Below are positions 42,749 to 53,043 of a stretch of DNA of 64,000 bases, piece by piece (positions within the stretch are counted from its first letter, which is position 1; each line of letters starts with the position of its first letter). A model generated the notes under the pieces. The model was not told where the DNA came from. It worked only from the letters and a program-made list of their open reading frames with translations, and ran no database searches. The position numbers and the translations under genes are program-made. Origin of the DNA: Rotaria sordida (taxonomy: Eukaryota; Rotifera; Eurotatoria; Philodinida; Philodinidae); contig CAJNOL010001026.1 in assembly GCA_905250125.1 (NCBI GenBank), positions 20,252 through 84,251 on the forward strand. Direction: 5' to 3'.

Positions 42749-42884
42749 AATTAATATTGGTTTTTTTTAATCTCGCCATAGTTTTGTATGTTTTGTGTTT
42801 TTGTTATGTAAACAAGCTAATGAAAAATAAAGATTGAAAGTAGTGTGATAGCATAATTAATTTGAAATCAGCTGTTTGAAAGAT

Positions 42885-44221
42885 ATGAATACTGATGAAA
42901 CAAGTAAATCATTAACAGTTACAGCAAATTCATCGTCTGAAATAAAACATATGAATATCGAAGATTTAAAAACAAGTTTTATCGGTAAAACATCGGAATA
43001 TATAAATACTATGTTAAATACTGTACTTGATGACCCCGTATTACTTCGTGTCGCTATAAGGTGTTTTTTTTTGTAGAAAACTTCTTGAAAATTCAAGAAA
43101 ATAAAAATCTTTCATATGTTTTAGACGATGTCGTCTTGATTGTGCAGAAGCTGAACGTCGTATAACTAAATTAAAAGAAGATAATAAGGAATATGTTCCT
43201 AAAAATGAATATCTTGCTCTTCAACAAACATATGATGAACTTGTTAAAGCATCGGAACAATTAAAACAAAATTTTCGTAATGCTAAAGTTGAATATAAGT
43301 ATATATTTAATTTCAAAACAAGAAAAAAAGAATAACAATAATAATTTAACTTTTTTCAACAATAGTGCATTGAAAGAAGCACTTGAATATTTAATTAAAG
43401 ATCGAGATAAATATTTTACATTATGTGAAACTTATCGTGCTACTTTAACTCCTAGGTTTATAAAATCAAAAAAAAAACATATTTGAAGTAAAATATAAAT
43501 ATTTAGACCAAAATGGGAACGATGTGCATCAATAATTGAAGGTGGAATAGAACATTGGAATGAATTATCTATTGGAAAAACAAGTAATGAACTTGTAGAT
43601 ATTTTACTGAATGAAATTATTGGTGGCAATGATATTGTATATAAAAAAAACTTTTTTTGTGCTAAAAAATTTTTTTCCTTTGAATATACATATAGTATAA
43701 TAATGTTGTAAATTTTATTGGTCTTGGTCTTGATCCAACAATACCAAAATTTCTTCAAACAACATCGAATATTCGTAATCGACATTTTATGCAAAGAGAT
43801 ATTTCTCTTTTAATTGAAGATATATGGAAAAAAGTTTGTTGTTTTGTTTTTTTTTAATAAATACATTAGAAATTCAATTATTTTAATTATTATAGAAGAT
43901 TGAATATGACTTGGAACAAGAATCTACAACAACTTCAAAACAAAATATTAAAATATCTCTTGTTGATTTTGTACATATTTATTTGAAACAACGTTTTCCT
44001 GATGATGAACTTTTACAATTAGAATGGGGATATAATCTAGTAGCAGGTTGTCGACGATTTAAATCATCTCCTGATATAAGCAATTTTTGGAGTGTACTTT
44101 TAGGACAGGTTAGAATTTCTATCATAAATACAGTTAATAAATTTAAATATTTATTTAGACTGATGAAGAAGTTTATCATCAAAAACGTATTTCTTTCAAC
44201 AATGAAAAACAAAATTCATAA
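42885..44221 (+). CDS. Coiled-coil protein, possibly TSNAXIP1-like
   Basis: Seven exons join in phase to 327 aa: 42885-43060, 43125-43298, 43366-43455, 43507-43636, 43696-43833, 43896-44108, 44159-44221. Residues about 55-150 form a charged helical region (AEAERRITKLKEDNKEY, LALQQTYDELVKASEQL). Then comes TLTPRPKWERCASIIEGGIEHWNELSIGK, with the second half rich in aromatic and hydrophobic helices (HIYLKQRFPDDELLQLEWGYNL). The TPRPKWE...GKTSxELVxxLLxEI stretch recalls the translin-associated factor X-interacting protein family. I am not certain of that match. Such proteins are tied to cilia and sperm in animals, which would fit a CP110-like gene nearby, but the link is loose. The gap to the PNPOx gene is 136 bp and contains AATAAA. 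Confidence 0.6.
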
Positions 44222-46409
44222 TAGAAATCGTGATTAGAAAATTCGAAAATTTCTGACAATTATTAGCAAAAGAAAAAAAAAGATTTACTGCTGTACATGT
44301 ATGCTGTAAAACGAAAGATATTGTTCATTGTTATGAATAGAGAACAGTCCTCAGAACTATTCAGCATTGATCTTTTAAACTGATCCTTAAAATCAATAGG
44401 TAAATGCATACTTCATCACAGGTTAATTGCTCAAGTAATTTAAACATTGATATCAATAAGATTGAAAAAGGAAAGAGAATCATTGAATGATGAAATTATT
44501 AACAGAAATACAGGGTGTTCCAAAAGTTCGAATGGAAAACAAACCTTTCGATAACTCCTCAGCAATTCGAGGGATTTAAATTTTTTTTTTCTTACAATTT
44601 GATCTCGTATTTCAGATAAAATGTCCGTGTCTATAGAAATCAGAATTAAAATAGTTTTACAAATGACCGAATTCGAGTCAGCTAAGCTACAAATCAAATC
44701 TATCACGTTCTGGAAAATTTACAGCAATTACTGAAGAAAAAATCAATGAAGTTAAGGATGCTCGTGAAAATGAGCCAGAATCAAGTATTCGATGGATTGC
44801 ACAAACTTGTTTATTACCATAAACAATAATATATCGGATGATGACGAAACATTCGAACACTTATTACCCGAATGTTCTTAGCATATACATGACACAATGA
44901 AAAATACGATGCAGATATAAATAAGACCTTTATACAGTAATTTGTAATAACTACGACAATAATGATAACTCGATAAATTAAATCAAGCATTTTTCAGCAT
45001 AATATGCAACACATTTTCGATTTCAAGTCTTGAGTAAATTTAAATTGTTACTATTTTCTGACAATAATCATTTCTATATCCGAAGCATTGAACTAAAGAT
45101 ATCATTTTATTACTCGAACAAGCAAACTCTTTCTACAATTCACACAAGATTAAATCTAAAATCTCGATATTGACTGGTTGTTATTTTTTTTTCAGTGACG
45201 AACACTTGAAATTAATGTGCATCAGAGTTGTAAGCCTGGCCTAATCTGCCCATTTAGTATTAAACCGGGTTAATAGATCAGGTTCGGCCAAAGTTGTTAA
45301 CTTGTGTGTGATATAATATTATTTTTCCTAGTATAACTCAAAACATAAGATGGTTCCATAAGCTTATGATTTTTGTAGAATGTGTGTCATCCCTACACAT
45401 ACAGTCATCCACATTTTTACTTCTTTGTTGTATGCCTTATCATATATTGTTTTTTCATCATAATTGATTTTTTTCAGATTATACGAAACAATGCTGAAAT
45501 GTTCAAAAACATTTTGATAGATTCAATGTATTACTTGTATAAAAAATATTTTTGATGATTTATCTCTTTGTTTTAATTCACTATTTCGTACAAGAATTTG
45601 TCATTAGACTATCTTCATGAATATACATTAAGCATATAAATGAAACTAGAATGATACATTATAAAACTTAGTGGATTTAAAAAACCGAAAATATCAGTCG
45701 ATTTGATTTGTCCTACATCCCGGACCAGACCGGAAAAAAGTGATCTGTTGACAGCTTTAATGTGAATTTACCGATATTTTTATAATCAACGTTGCTAATA
45801 GATAATCCAAAATGTTTTAGTACACATTGTTTAATCCACAGCAATATGTACATGTACATTTTTTTTTACCATAAGCAGAGTAGATCAAAATGTACACTAA
45901 CGAAATTTTTGTAATAAGATATTAAACGATAAAGGAAGACAAATTTCATTTCTTTTATCGTTTGACAAAAAAATATCTATAAGCAATAAAAGAACACGAT
46001 ATGCGAAAAAGACACATTTTTTTTCCTTGATTTGTCCTAACTTTATTGAAGTAACATTGGAGAACAGAACAAAAAAGTAAAGTATGCTGAAAGAATTCCT
46101 ATTAAAAGTTCGTCTTGGAAAAGAAAACGTAATTTAATCAACTATGTATACTACATATGCTCTGCTTTCTGAGCAAATTGTGAAATATGAGTGGTATCTT
46201 ACTTGTGCTTGGTGCATTTGTCATTAGAAATACTGCTGATTTTATTAATATTCAGCGCCCTCTTGTGTTCAATAAATATCCAAATCTGATTGGTTCTGAT
46301 AACATTCTGCTATAGAATAGAATAAAAAGCTTTCACACATACACACACATACAACATTTTTAATGAAATTTGTTTCTATTAAACAAACGAGATAAAATTC
46401 TCGTTAGAA
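44222..46409. other. Intergenic with a transposase remnant
   Basis: About 2.2 kb between same-strand genes. It contains the transposase remnant at about 44508-44880; the remainder is AT-rich without recognisable genes. A GGACCAGACCGG word near 45.7 kb is echoed by CGGACCAGATCGG near 52.58 kb, possibly a tiny dispersed repeat. Confidence 0.55.
44508..44880 (+). pseudogene. Degraded Tc1/mariner-like (IS630 superfamily) transposase remnant
   Basis: The stretch opens with CAGGGTGTTCCAAAAGTTC, typical of terminal repeats of this superfamily. A frame from 44623 reads SVSIEIRIKIVLQM. A second frame from about 44710 reads SGKFTAITEEKINEVKDARE, then SSIRWIAQTC, then a stop followed by IIYRMMTK. The pieces resemble the N-terminal paired helix-turn-helix region of the transposase. 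A frameshift, two stops and the lack of the DDE catalytic part show it is dead and truncated. Boundaries approximate. Confidence 0.55.
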
Positions 46410-47550
46410 ATGTCTCGATTTCATCAGCAATCAACGTAAGTTTTTATTTATGATTTCAAAAAAATTTTTTTTTCTTAACTTAATATTTTTTTTCTTCAAG
46501 AATTGATCCACGTAAACCACGCTGTCGTCAATGTGATACGATGACATCCGTTTATTGGCGTGTACCAGCTCGTGATCTTCTACTATGTAACAACTGTTTT
46601 TTAAATGATTCAAAAAGTTCGAATCAATTTTGTAAATTAAAACGTATCGATACAAATATTGAAGATTTAACAACATTTGAAAATCGTTTTCATTTTTCAA
46701 CACAAATAAATAAAGATGAACAATTAGTATCATCATCATCATCATCATCAACTTCTTCATCAATTATAACAAAATCAAAACGATCAAGAATTATTGAACC
46801 AATTAAATCTCAAATACCAATTAAAATTTCTACAAGACAACAGCCATCATTTCGTTCAAATAGAAAAACTCTTGCATTTAAATCAAAAAAAGTAATATAA
46901 AGTAAATAAAAAAATAATAAATAAAAATCTTCAAATTTTTATTTTAGCCTGAAAAATGTTTATCTCAGTCAACAACATTCAAACTATCAGATGTTTTATA
47001 TTCAAAAGTAAAATAAAAAAAAAACATTTAAATATAAATCTCGTTTATTTTTTGATTTTAAAAAGGGACGCCGTTTTGAAGTTGGTGATATTGTATATTT
47101 AATTGATGCGAATCTCTCATGTTTTTATGCTCAAATTCGTGCTTTATTTCAAGATGAACATGTAAATGCATTTGCTTTTCTAACATGGTTATTACCAACA
47201 TCACTAAAAGCATCAACAAATAATTTTCATTTTGATCCGAATGCTTATTCAATAGGTAAAAAACCAATTTCTTTTTTTTTTTTAATTTTAAAATTATTGT
47301 TTTGATTCTTTTTTTTTTTGTTCTTCTTTTTAAAGGACCTAATGAAGAATATCCACGTTCATTAAATTCCCTTTCATTTGTTTGTCATGCACCATCTGAT
47401 TATTATCAAGTTAAAACATATCCACAATCGATGACAACAGATAATAAACGTTCATTTAATTATATTTGGACACAAGTTTATGATAATAATAGTAATGAAA
47501 ATGATTATTCGTCAACACCAACAGCAATTAAACGACGACGATTTGTTTAA
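46410..47550 (+). CDS. GATAD1: GATA zinc finger domain-containing protein 1 (GATAD1)-like
   Basis: Exons 46410-46435, 46501-46891, 46948-47007, 47066-47255 and 47336-47550 join in phase to 293 aa, close to the vertebrate length of about 270. One GATA-type finger at about residues 17-41 has CRQC and CNNC separated by 17 residues. A basic Ser-rich linker (poly-Ser, then SKRSRIIEPIKSQ) follows. The C-terminal half, beginning FEVGDIVYLID and including YAQIRALFQD and AFLTWLLPT, is the GATAD1-type BAH-like chromatin domain. GATAD1 is reported in complexes that read H3K4 methylation, so a nuclear chromatin role is expected. The M29-type gene starts 135 bp downstream on the same strand. Confidence 0.85.
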
Positions 47551-47685
47551 ATTTTGTTCTCTATTTTTTTTTTCATCTCTCATTACAAAAAAATATACTG
47601 TTCATCAAATCTGTGTTTTTTTTTGTTGTTGTTTATAGGAAAAAGAGTATATAATAGATCGACTTTCTTGTTGTAGAAAATCAAA

Positions 47686-48961
47686 ATGGTGACAGAAACA
47701 GAATCACCATTAATTACTTCGAATTATAAACCAACAAAAGAATTATCAAATGAAGGTGCAGATTTAGTTGATCGAGCAAAAACCTATATTCGAGCTATTT
47801 TACATGATTCACTTCATATTCAACCATCGGAACGTGTTTATATATTATATGATGAAGATGTTGAATTAACACAAATACTAACAGCTGCTTATGCAGATAT
47901 AGCTAATGAACATACAAATATTGACTTTACAAATTTTAATCAGCATACAGCTGATGATATATTAGCTCATTTAGCAACACTAAAAGCAAATGATTGTGTT
48001 ATTCTTATTCAATCTCAACAATTTCGTTTAAATGAATATCGGATACGTCTTGAATTATTTAAACGAAATATTAAAACTATTGAACATCTTCATTTAAATA
48101 TTATTAAACCTAAAGAATATAAAAATTATGTTGAATCATTAGCTTTTTCACCTGTTAAATATCGTGATCTTGCTTTACGTATTAAAGATAAATTAGATAA
48201 ATGTCAAAAAGTTCTAGTAAGTTTTTTTTTTAATTCAAGAAAATAATCTAATCTATAGATCATTTCATAGGTTGAATGTCAAGATGGTAGTCAATGTGAA
48301 TATACGGGTGGTATGAATGATTGTAAATTAAATATTGGTGACTATAAAGGTATGTCAGGAATTGGTGGTACATATCCAATTGGGTAAGAATCTTTGTAGA
48401 ATAATTTTGTTTGAATTATTATTTTTTAAACATATTTAGAGAAGTATTTACTGAATCACGTGATTTATCGAAAGTAAATGGACAAATGTCTATTTGGGCA
48501 TATCCATCGTTAGCTAAAACTTTGGAAATACCACCTGAACCAATTGTATTAACAATCAAAAATGGTCTTATAGAGTTTGATCCTGAAAATGGTATCTATC
48601 CAAAAAATTCAACTGAAACATTTAATCAATTATTAACACTTATTCGAGATGGTGAAGGTGAAATTTGTGTTCGTGAATTTGGTTTAGGATTAAATGAAGG
48701 TATTCATTTATTCTATTTTAAATTTAACTAAATATATTTTATTTAGGTATGGGAAAATCAGCAATAGTAACAGATATTTCTGCATTTGAACGTCAACATG
48801 GTATGCATATAAGTCTTGGAAAAAAACATAATATTTATAAAACCAGTGCTATTAAAACAAAACAAACACGATTTCATATTGATGTTTTTATTGATCTTAA
48901 AAATATAACTATACTTGATGATAATACATGTTTATTTGATGATGGAAAATATCTTGTTTAG
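47686..48961 (+). CDS. M29-type (thermophilic family) aminopeptidase homologue
   Basis: Exons 47686-48216, 48271-48383, 48440-48699 and 48747-48961 join in phase to 372 aa. Peptidase family M29 enzymes are two-metal aminopeptidases known almost wholly from bacteria and archaea. The metal-ligand order Glu, Glu, His, His-x-Asp is visible: E216 in GTYPIGEVFTES, E294 in REFGLGLNEG, H322 in GMHISLG, and H345-x-D347 in RFHIDVFID. Y332 sits between the two histidines, as in characterised members. The N-terminal half is a mixed alpha/beta domain without motifs I know. No signal peptide is seen, so it is probably cytosolic. Three short GT-AG introns and host-like codons mark it as a domesticated nuclear gene; horizontal acquisition is inferred. 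AATAAA lies near 49046. Confidence 0.82.
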
Positions 48962-49591
48962 AGCTTTTGTTGTTTTTATATTACGTAGGAAATTATTTTT
49001 ATTGTTAAAATCGATCATATGTTTTCTCGTGATCGTTAAAACTGAATAAACATCTATGATATTAGTTTTCAACAATTATTTAATTTCTTTTTTAATACAA
49101 TAGAAATAGGAGAACAAATCTAATTCATCGTGTGATCTATAAAGTAATGTTTGATTTTGTATTTAATGTTTTTTAAATTTATGAAACATGTTTTATTACT
49201 GGAAGAATTATTTCCATAACATTCTGATATTTATTTTAATGAAATTTTTTTGATCAATATTACAGATAAGTGTAGTTGGTATTTTCTTTTACGAAATTTT
49301 TTGTACAAAAAGTTACGTTATATGATGTTATACATGCGTTCTTTTATCACTCTTATATGTTGAGTTTTTTAAACATGAGGCATGCGTGTTGGAAATTCCC
49401 TATATTTCCTTAGATTCGATTGTCATTGGTGGTTTTTTTCTGCTTCCTTATTATGCATAAAATCTATTCTCTTCTTACAAAAAGTATAGATCAGTGGTAT
49501 GATTTAAAATAATCATATATCTATTTATCAAACACTTTTAAAAGATATAATAATCTTGCTATAAAGAATAGAATTCAAATTAATCATTATT
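48962..49591. other. Intergenic, nothing recognised
   Basis: About 0.6 kb of AT-rich sequence with the 3' end of the M29-type gene. I see no gene or clear repeat in it. Confidence 0.55.
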
Positions 49592-50119
49592 ATGTCAGAA
49601 GCAAAACGACAACAATTTTCCGTTGGTGATGAATATTATGGTGAATTCAATGATGTTGGAGAACGACATGGTTATGGTGTATATAAATGGTCGAATGGTA
49701 GTATCTATCTTGGTCAATGGTTAAATAATACATGTACAGGTGAAGGTATTTATCGAGCCAGTAATGGAGATATCTATCGTGGCCAATTTATTAATGGTTT
49801 GCTTTATGATCAAGGATCACGACCATCATTTGATGGTCATCAGTATATTGGAGATTATTTATTTAGTCGAAGTGAAGGTGAAAGAACTTATATCTGGCCA
49901 AATGGAGATCAGTATGTTGGATCTTGGATAAGTAATGGTCGTATAGGTACAGGTGTGTATACATGAGCAAATGGTGATCGATATGAAGGTGAATTTTTAT
50001 GTGGAAAATTGCATGGAAATGGTATTTTTTATTCTTCTGATGGAACAAAACTCGAAGGACAATGGATACATGGAGAATGTGTTAAGACTTTTTTTTACTG
50101 TATAGATTTTGTTCTGTAA
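49592..50119 (+). pseudogene. MORN-repeat protein gene interrupted by an in-frame TGA
   Basis: A single-exon frame of 176 codons encodes about six MORN repeats (YYGEFNDVGERHGYG, IYLGQWLNN, IYRGQFING, YIGDYLFSRSEGE, YVGSWISN, RYEGEFLCGKLHGNG). At codon 125 (49964-49966) a TGA stands where every other repeat and the family have Trp (VYT-stop-ANGD for VYTWANGD). The frame then continues with good MORN repeats to a TAA at 50117. The change is a single TGG to TGA substitution. Options are a recent pseudogene, a null allele, stop readthrough or a base error. MORN proteins often act at membranes or in cilia. Without readthrough the product is 124 aa and four to five repeats long. Confidence 0.75.
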
Positions 50120-50184
50120 TAGTTTTCAAATATTTATTGTTAATAAAAAAAAAAGAAATGTTATTTTGCAGATAATTCACAACT

Positions 50185-50830
50185 TATCGTAGCAGACAAA
50201 AGTTTAGAGCAGCTATACTTTTAATTTTTCTTCTTGATAGTAATGACTACCAAGAATCTGAAAAAAAAACAGTTGTGTAGCTGAAAAGATTCTCTATCAA
50301 GAGTGATAGGCTAGAAGATTTCAGCAAAAGTGCTTAGATGAGCGTGTGCGAAAAACTAAGACTTCCAAAACCAGCTTGCTGGCTTGCATTCGAAATTTTG
50401 AAGACAAGATTCTGAGCAAAATGACATGTCTCTATGACCTTCCTTTATCAAACTGCATTCAATTTACAGGGAGTTCAAGAAGCATTGTTCTCTTTTTTTC
50501 TATTGAGACTTTCAATACTTCTGTCATGTTTGACGCTGTGGATGCTTCGGTAAATTGAATGTAGTTCGACGAAGGAAGATCATAGAGACATATAATTTTA
50601 CTCAGAATCTTTTTCCAACAGATTCAAATGGACGTTAGAAAACTGATTTTGGGGTCTCGATTTTTCGCATACTCTCATTCAAGTAGTTTTGCTGAAGTCT
50701 TTAGACCTACCAATCCTAATAGAGAATCCTTTCAGCTATACAATTATTTTTTTCAGATTCTTACTAGCTATTACCATCGAGAAGAAAATTTAAAAATCCA
50801 CCTGCTCTAAACTTTTGTTCGGCACTATAC
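50185..50830. repeat. Foldback element between convergent genes
   Basis: Left arm about 50190-50480 and right arm about 50555-50825 are reverse complements. The tips share AAAAGTTTAGAGCAG with its complement, and inner pairs include ATGTCTCTATGA, GAATGCAGTTTGA-like and CAAGATTCTGAG words. The centre is under 100 bp. Open frames inside merely follow the arms. Confidence 0.82.
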
Positions 50831-50981
50831 ATATAGATTGTTTTGTTTAATTTAGATAAAAAATGTTCTATTATTATTTCATTTCATCACACAAATAAAG
50901 ACAATAACAAAAAAAAAATATTAAAACATGGCAAGATAAGAAGAAAACAAAATTCGCCTCAAATCTCATTTCTCCTTCTTA

Positions 50982-53043
50982 TCAGACTAGTGTTTCCGGA
51001 TTAGATATAGTATTTAAATTTTCATTATTATGAGTTCTTGTTGGATATAGTTCTTCATTATGTTCATAATGGCATGTACATTGTGATGGTTGTTGTTGTT
51101 GTTGTTGTTGTCGACGAAGTGTAGCTGCTAATCGTTGATATGGACAATGTCCATCTTGTATGGTTTCATAAATATGTTGAGAATCAAACAATGGTTGAGG
51201 AGGATAAAAAGTTTGTACTGGTGTACTAAAATGACAACGAATAGGTGCCGGTGGAAAATGAATCATTCGATTATAAGCAGTATTCGGAGAAGAAAATGTT
51301 GGCCGATATTGCATATAAATTGAATGATTATCAGATAATTTTTCTTTATTATATGATCCTTGTAATGTCATGGATTCTTGAGGATCTTCATATGGACCTG
51401 TTGTTGTCGTTGTTGATGTTGATGGTGTTGTATCTAAATGTTGTGAATTTGGTTGAAAAATATATCTTGTTGATAATGTTTGTTGTTTTTGTGTATCAAG
51501 TGATGTTAAAACTGGTGTTTCACCATATGTTATCGATGATGATGACGATGATGTTGATGTTGATGAACGTATTGAACAAAAAAATGGTCGAGTGGTACAA
51601 TTAGTTTTTGAATTAATATTGTCTTTTGGTCGTCGTTGTCTCCAACAAAGTATAATTAAAATAAGATTTAATAATAAAAGAATAACAACAAAGACTATAG
51701 TTAATATAAGAATATATGAAAGTGTATGACGACGTTTATTAGTATTATTATTATGATTTAAACTAGATGATTCAGTCAGCGGAATAGGAGAAGTTGATAT
51801 TGAATAATGAATTGCTGTTGTTGTTGTGGTTATTGTTGTAATTGTTGTTGTAGTTGTTGTTGTTGTTGTTGTTGTTGTAGAAGTCAATTCAACTAGATTA
51901 TTACATGATACTTGTAATGGTTGTTCACTATTAACTGTTAACCAAAAACCTTTTCTTGTAATAACATCATTTGTTTTAAATATTAATTGAAATGATGAAT
52001 TAAAAATAATCGATGATGATAAAAAATTATTTTCATCAATAGTTGAACCACAATATGATCGATTATCAATTTGTAAATTATCACGTGAACATATATTCAT
52101 TTCATCACGTTCTTCAAGGTAGAAATCAAGAAATTTTATATGAGATTTTTTTGCATTTATTTCACATGAACAATTTAATGAATTTTCATATTCATATGGA
52201 TAATTTGGACTACGAAGAAATAAACGATGTTCGTTATTTAATGACGTTGATATTAAACGATTATCACAAACAGATATACTTTGACCTTGTAAACATGAAT
52301 AATCGAGTACCATGTAATCACTGTATTGACTACCTATTATACATAACACAAACAAAAGAAAATAAATAAATAAACATTTTCGTATTCATCATTAGACATA
52401 GACTTTAATATCACTAGAGTCGTGCACGGAGTCAACTAAATTTTTCTATCGAAAATTCACTTTTGAAATATGAACTTTTTTTTTTGAATAGTACGTTTTA
52501 TTTTCAAATATCTACTGCATACTTTGAACCGATCGAGTTATTTTTTTAACGGATCGAACCGACCAGTTTCAAAATTTCGACCGGACCAGATCGGCAACCA
52601 GCGAAATACAGTAAATATCAGAGAAGAAAACTTAATATTCAAAAGAAAATTCATATGTTAAAACTAAATTTTTAGCAAAAAATTTTAGTTGACTTCATGC
52701 AGAATTCTAAATATCACTTACATATATGTAAATATTGTGGATTTAAATCTAGATCGCAAGTAGTAAGTCCATTACATTCCATTCCAATATATGTTGTCCT
52801 TGTTGTACAATCTCCTGGTTGATATGAACAAGTTGGTTTTATTGCTAATGATGAAGTTTTATGTACACCAAATGTTAAATTTCTAACTAAAATATAACCA
52901 TTATTAGCACAAGATAATGTAACTGATGTTTTATCATTATTTATTCGTCGATTATTATTATTTATTGTACAACCACTAATAGTTTCTCCATATATTTGTT
53001 TAATTTGCCATTGAAATAATAATAAAAATAAATGTAAAATCAT
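50982..53043 (-). CDS. Single-pass membrane protein with Gal-lectin (SUEL) and CUB domains
   Basis: Two exons, 53043-52722 and 52333-50982, join at phase 1 to 557 aa. The N-terminus is a signal peptide (MILHLFLLLFQWQIKQIYG). Residues about 25-122 fit a galactose-binding SUEL lectin: VTLSCANNGYILVRNLTFGV, CTTRTTYIGMECNGLTTCDLD, and across the splice HICSQYSDYMVLDYSC, which rebuilds the domain's conserved end. A CUB domain (about 129-250) has LRSPNYPYEYENSLNCSCEI, SYCGSTI and LIFKTNDVITRKGFW. A poly-Thr stalk then leads to a transmembrane helix (about 309-335) and a roughly 220-residue cytoplasmic tail with poly-Gln. GPYEDP and IYETIQ in the tail look like phosphotyrosine sites. Together this suggests a glycan-binding surface receptor. 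The intron 52334-52721 is unusually long for this window. Confidence 0.85.
51838..51885. repeat. Trinucleotide repeat encoding the poly-Thr stalk
   Basis: A TTG/GTT run on the plus strand reads as Thr codons on the minus strand within the Gal-lectin/CUB gene, giving the O-glycosylation-prone stalk before the membrane helix. A second run near 51088-51112 encodes poly-Gln in the tail. Confidence 0.8.

Noticed and set aside
50628-50810. Small frames between the MORN and CUB genes
   Set aside because: They lie in the arms of a foldback element and have mirror-image counterparts.
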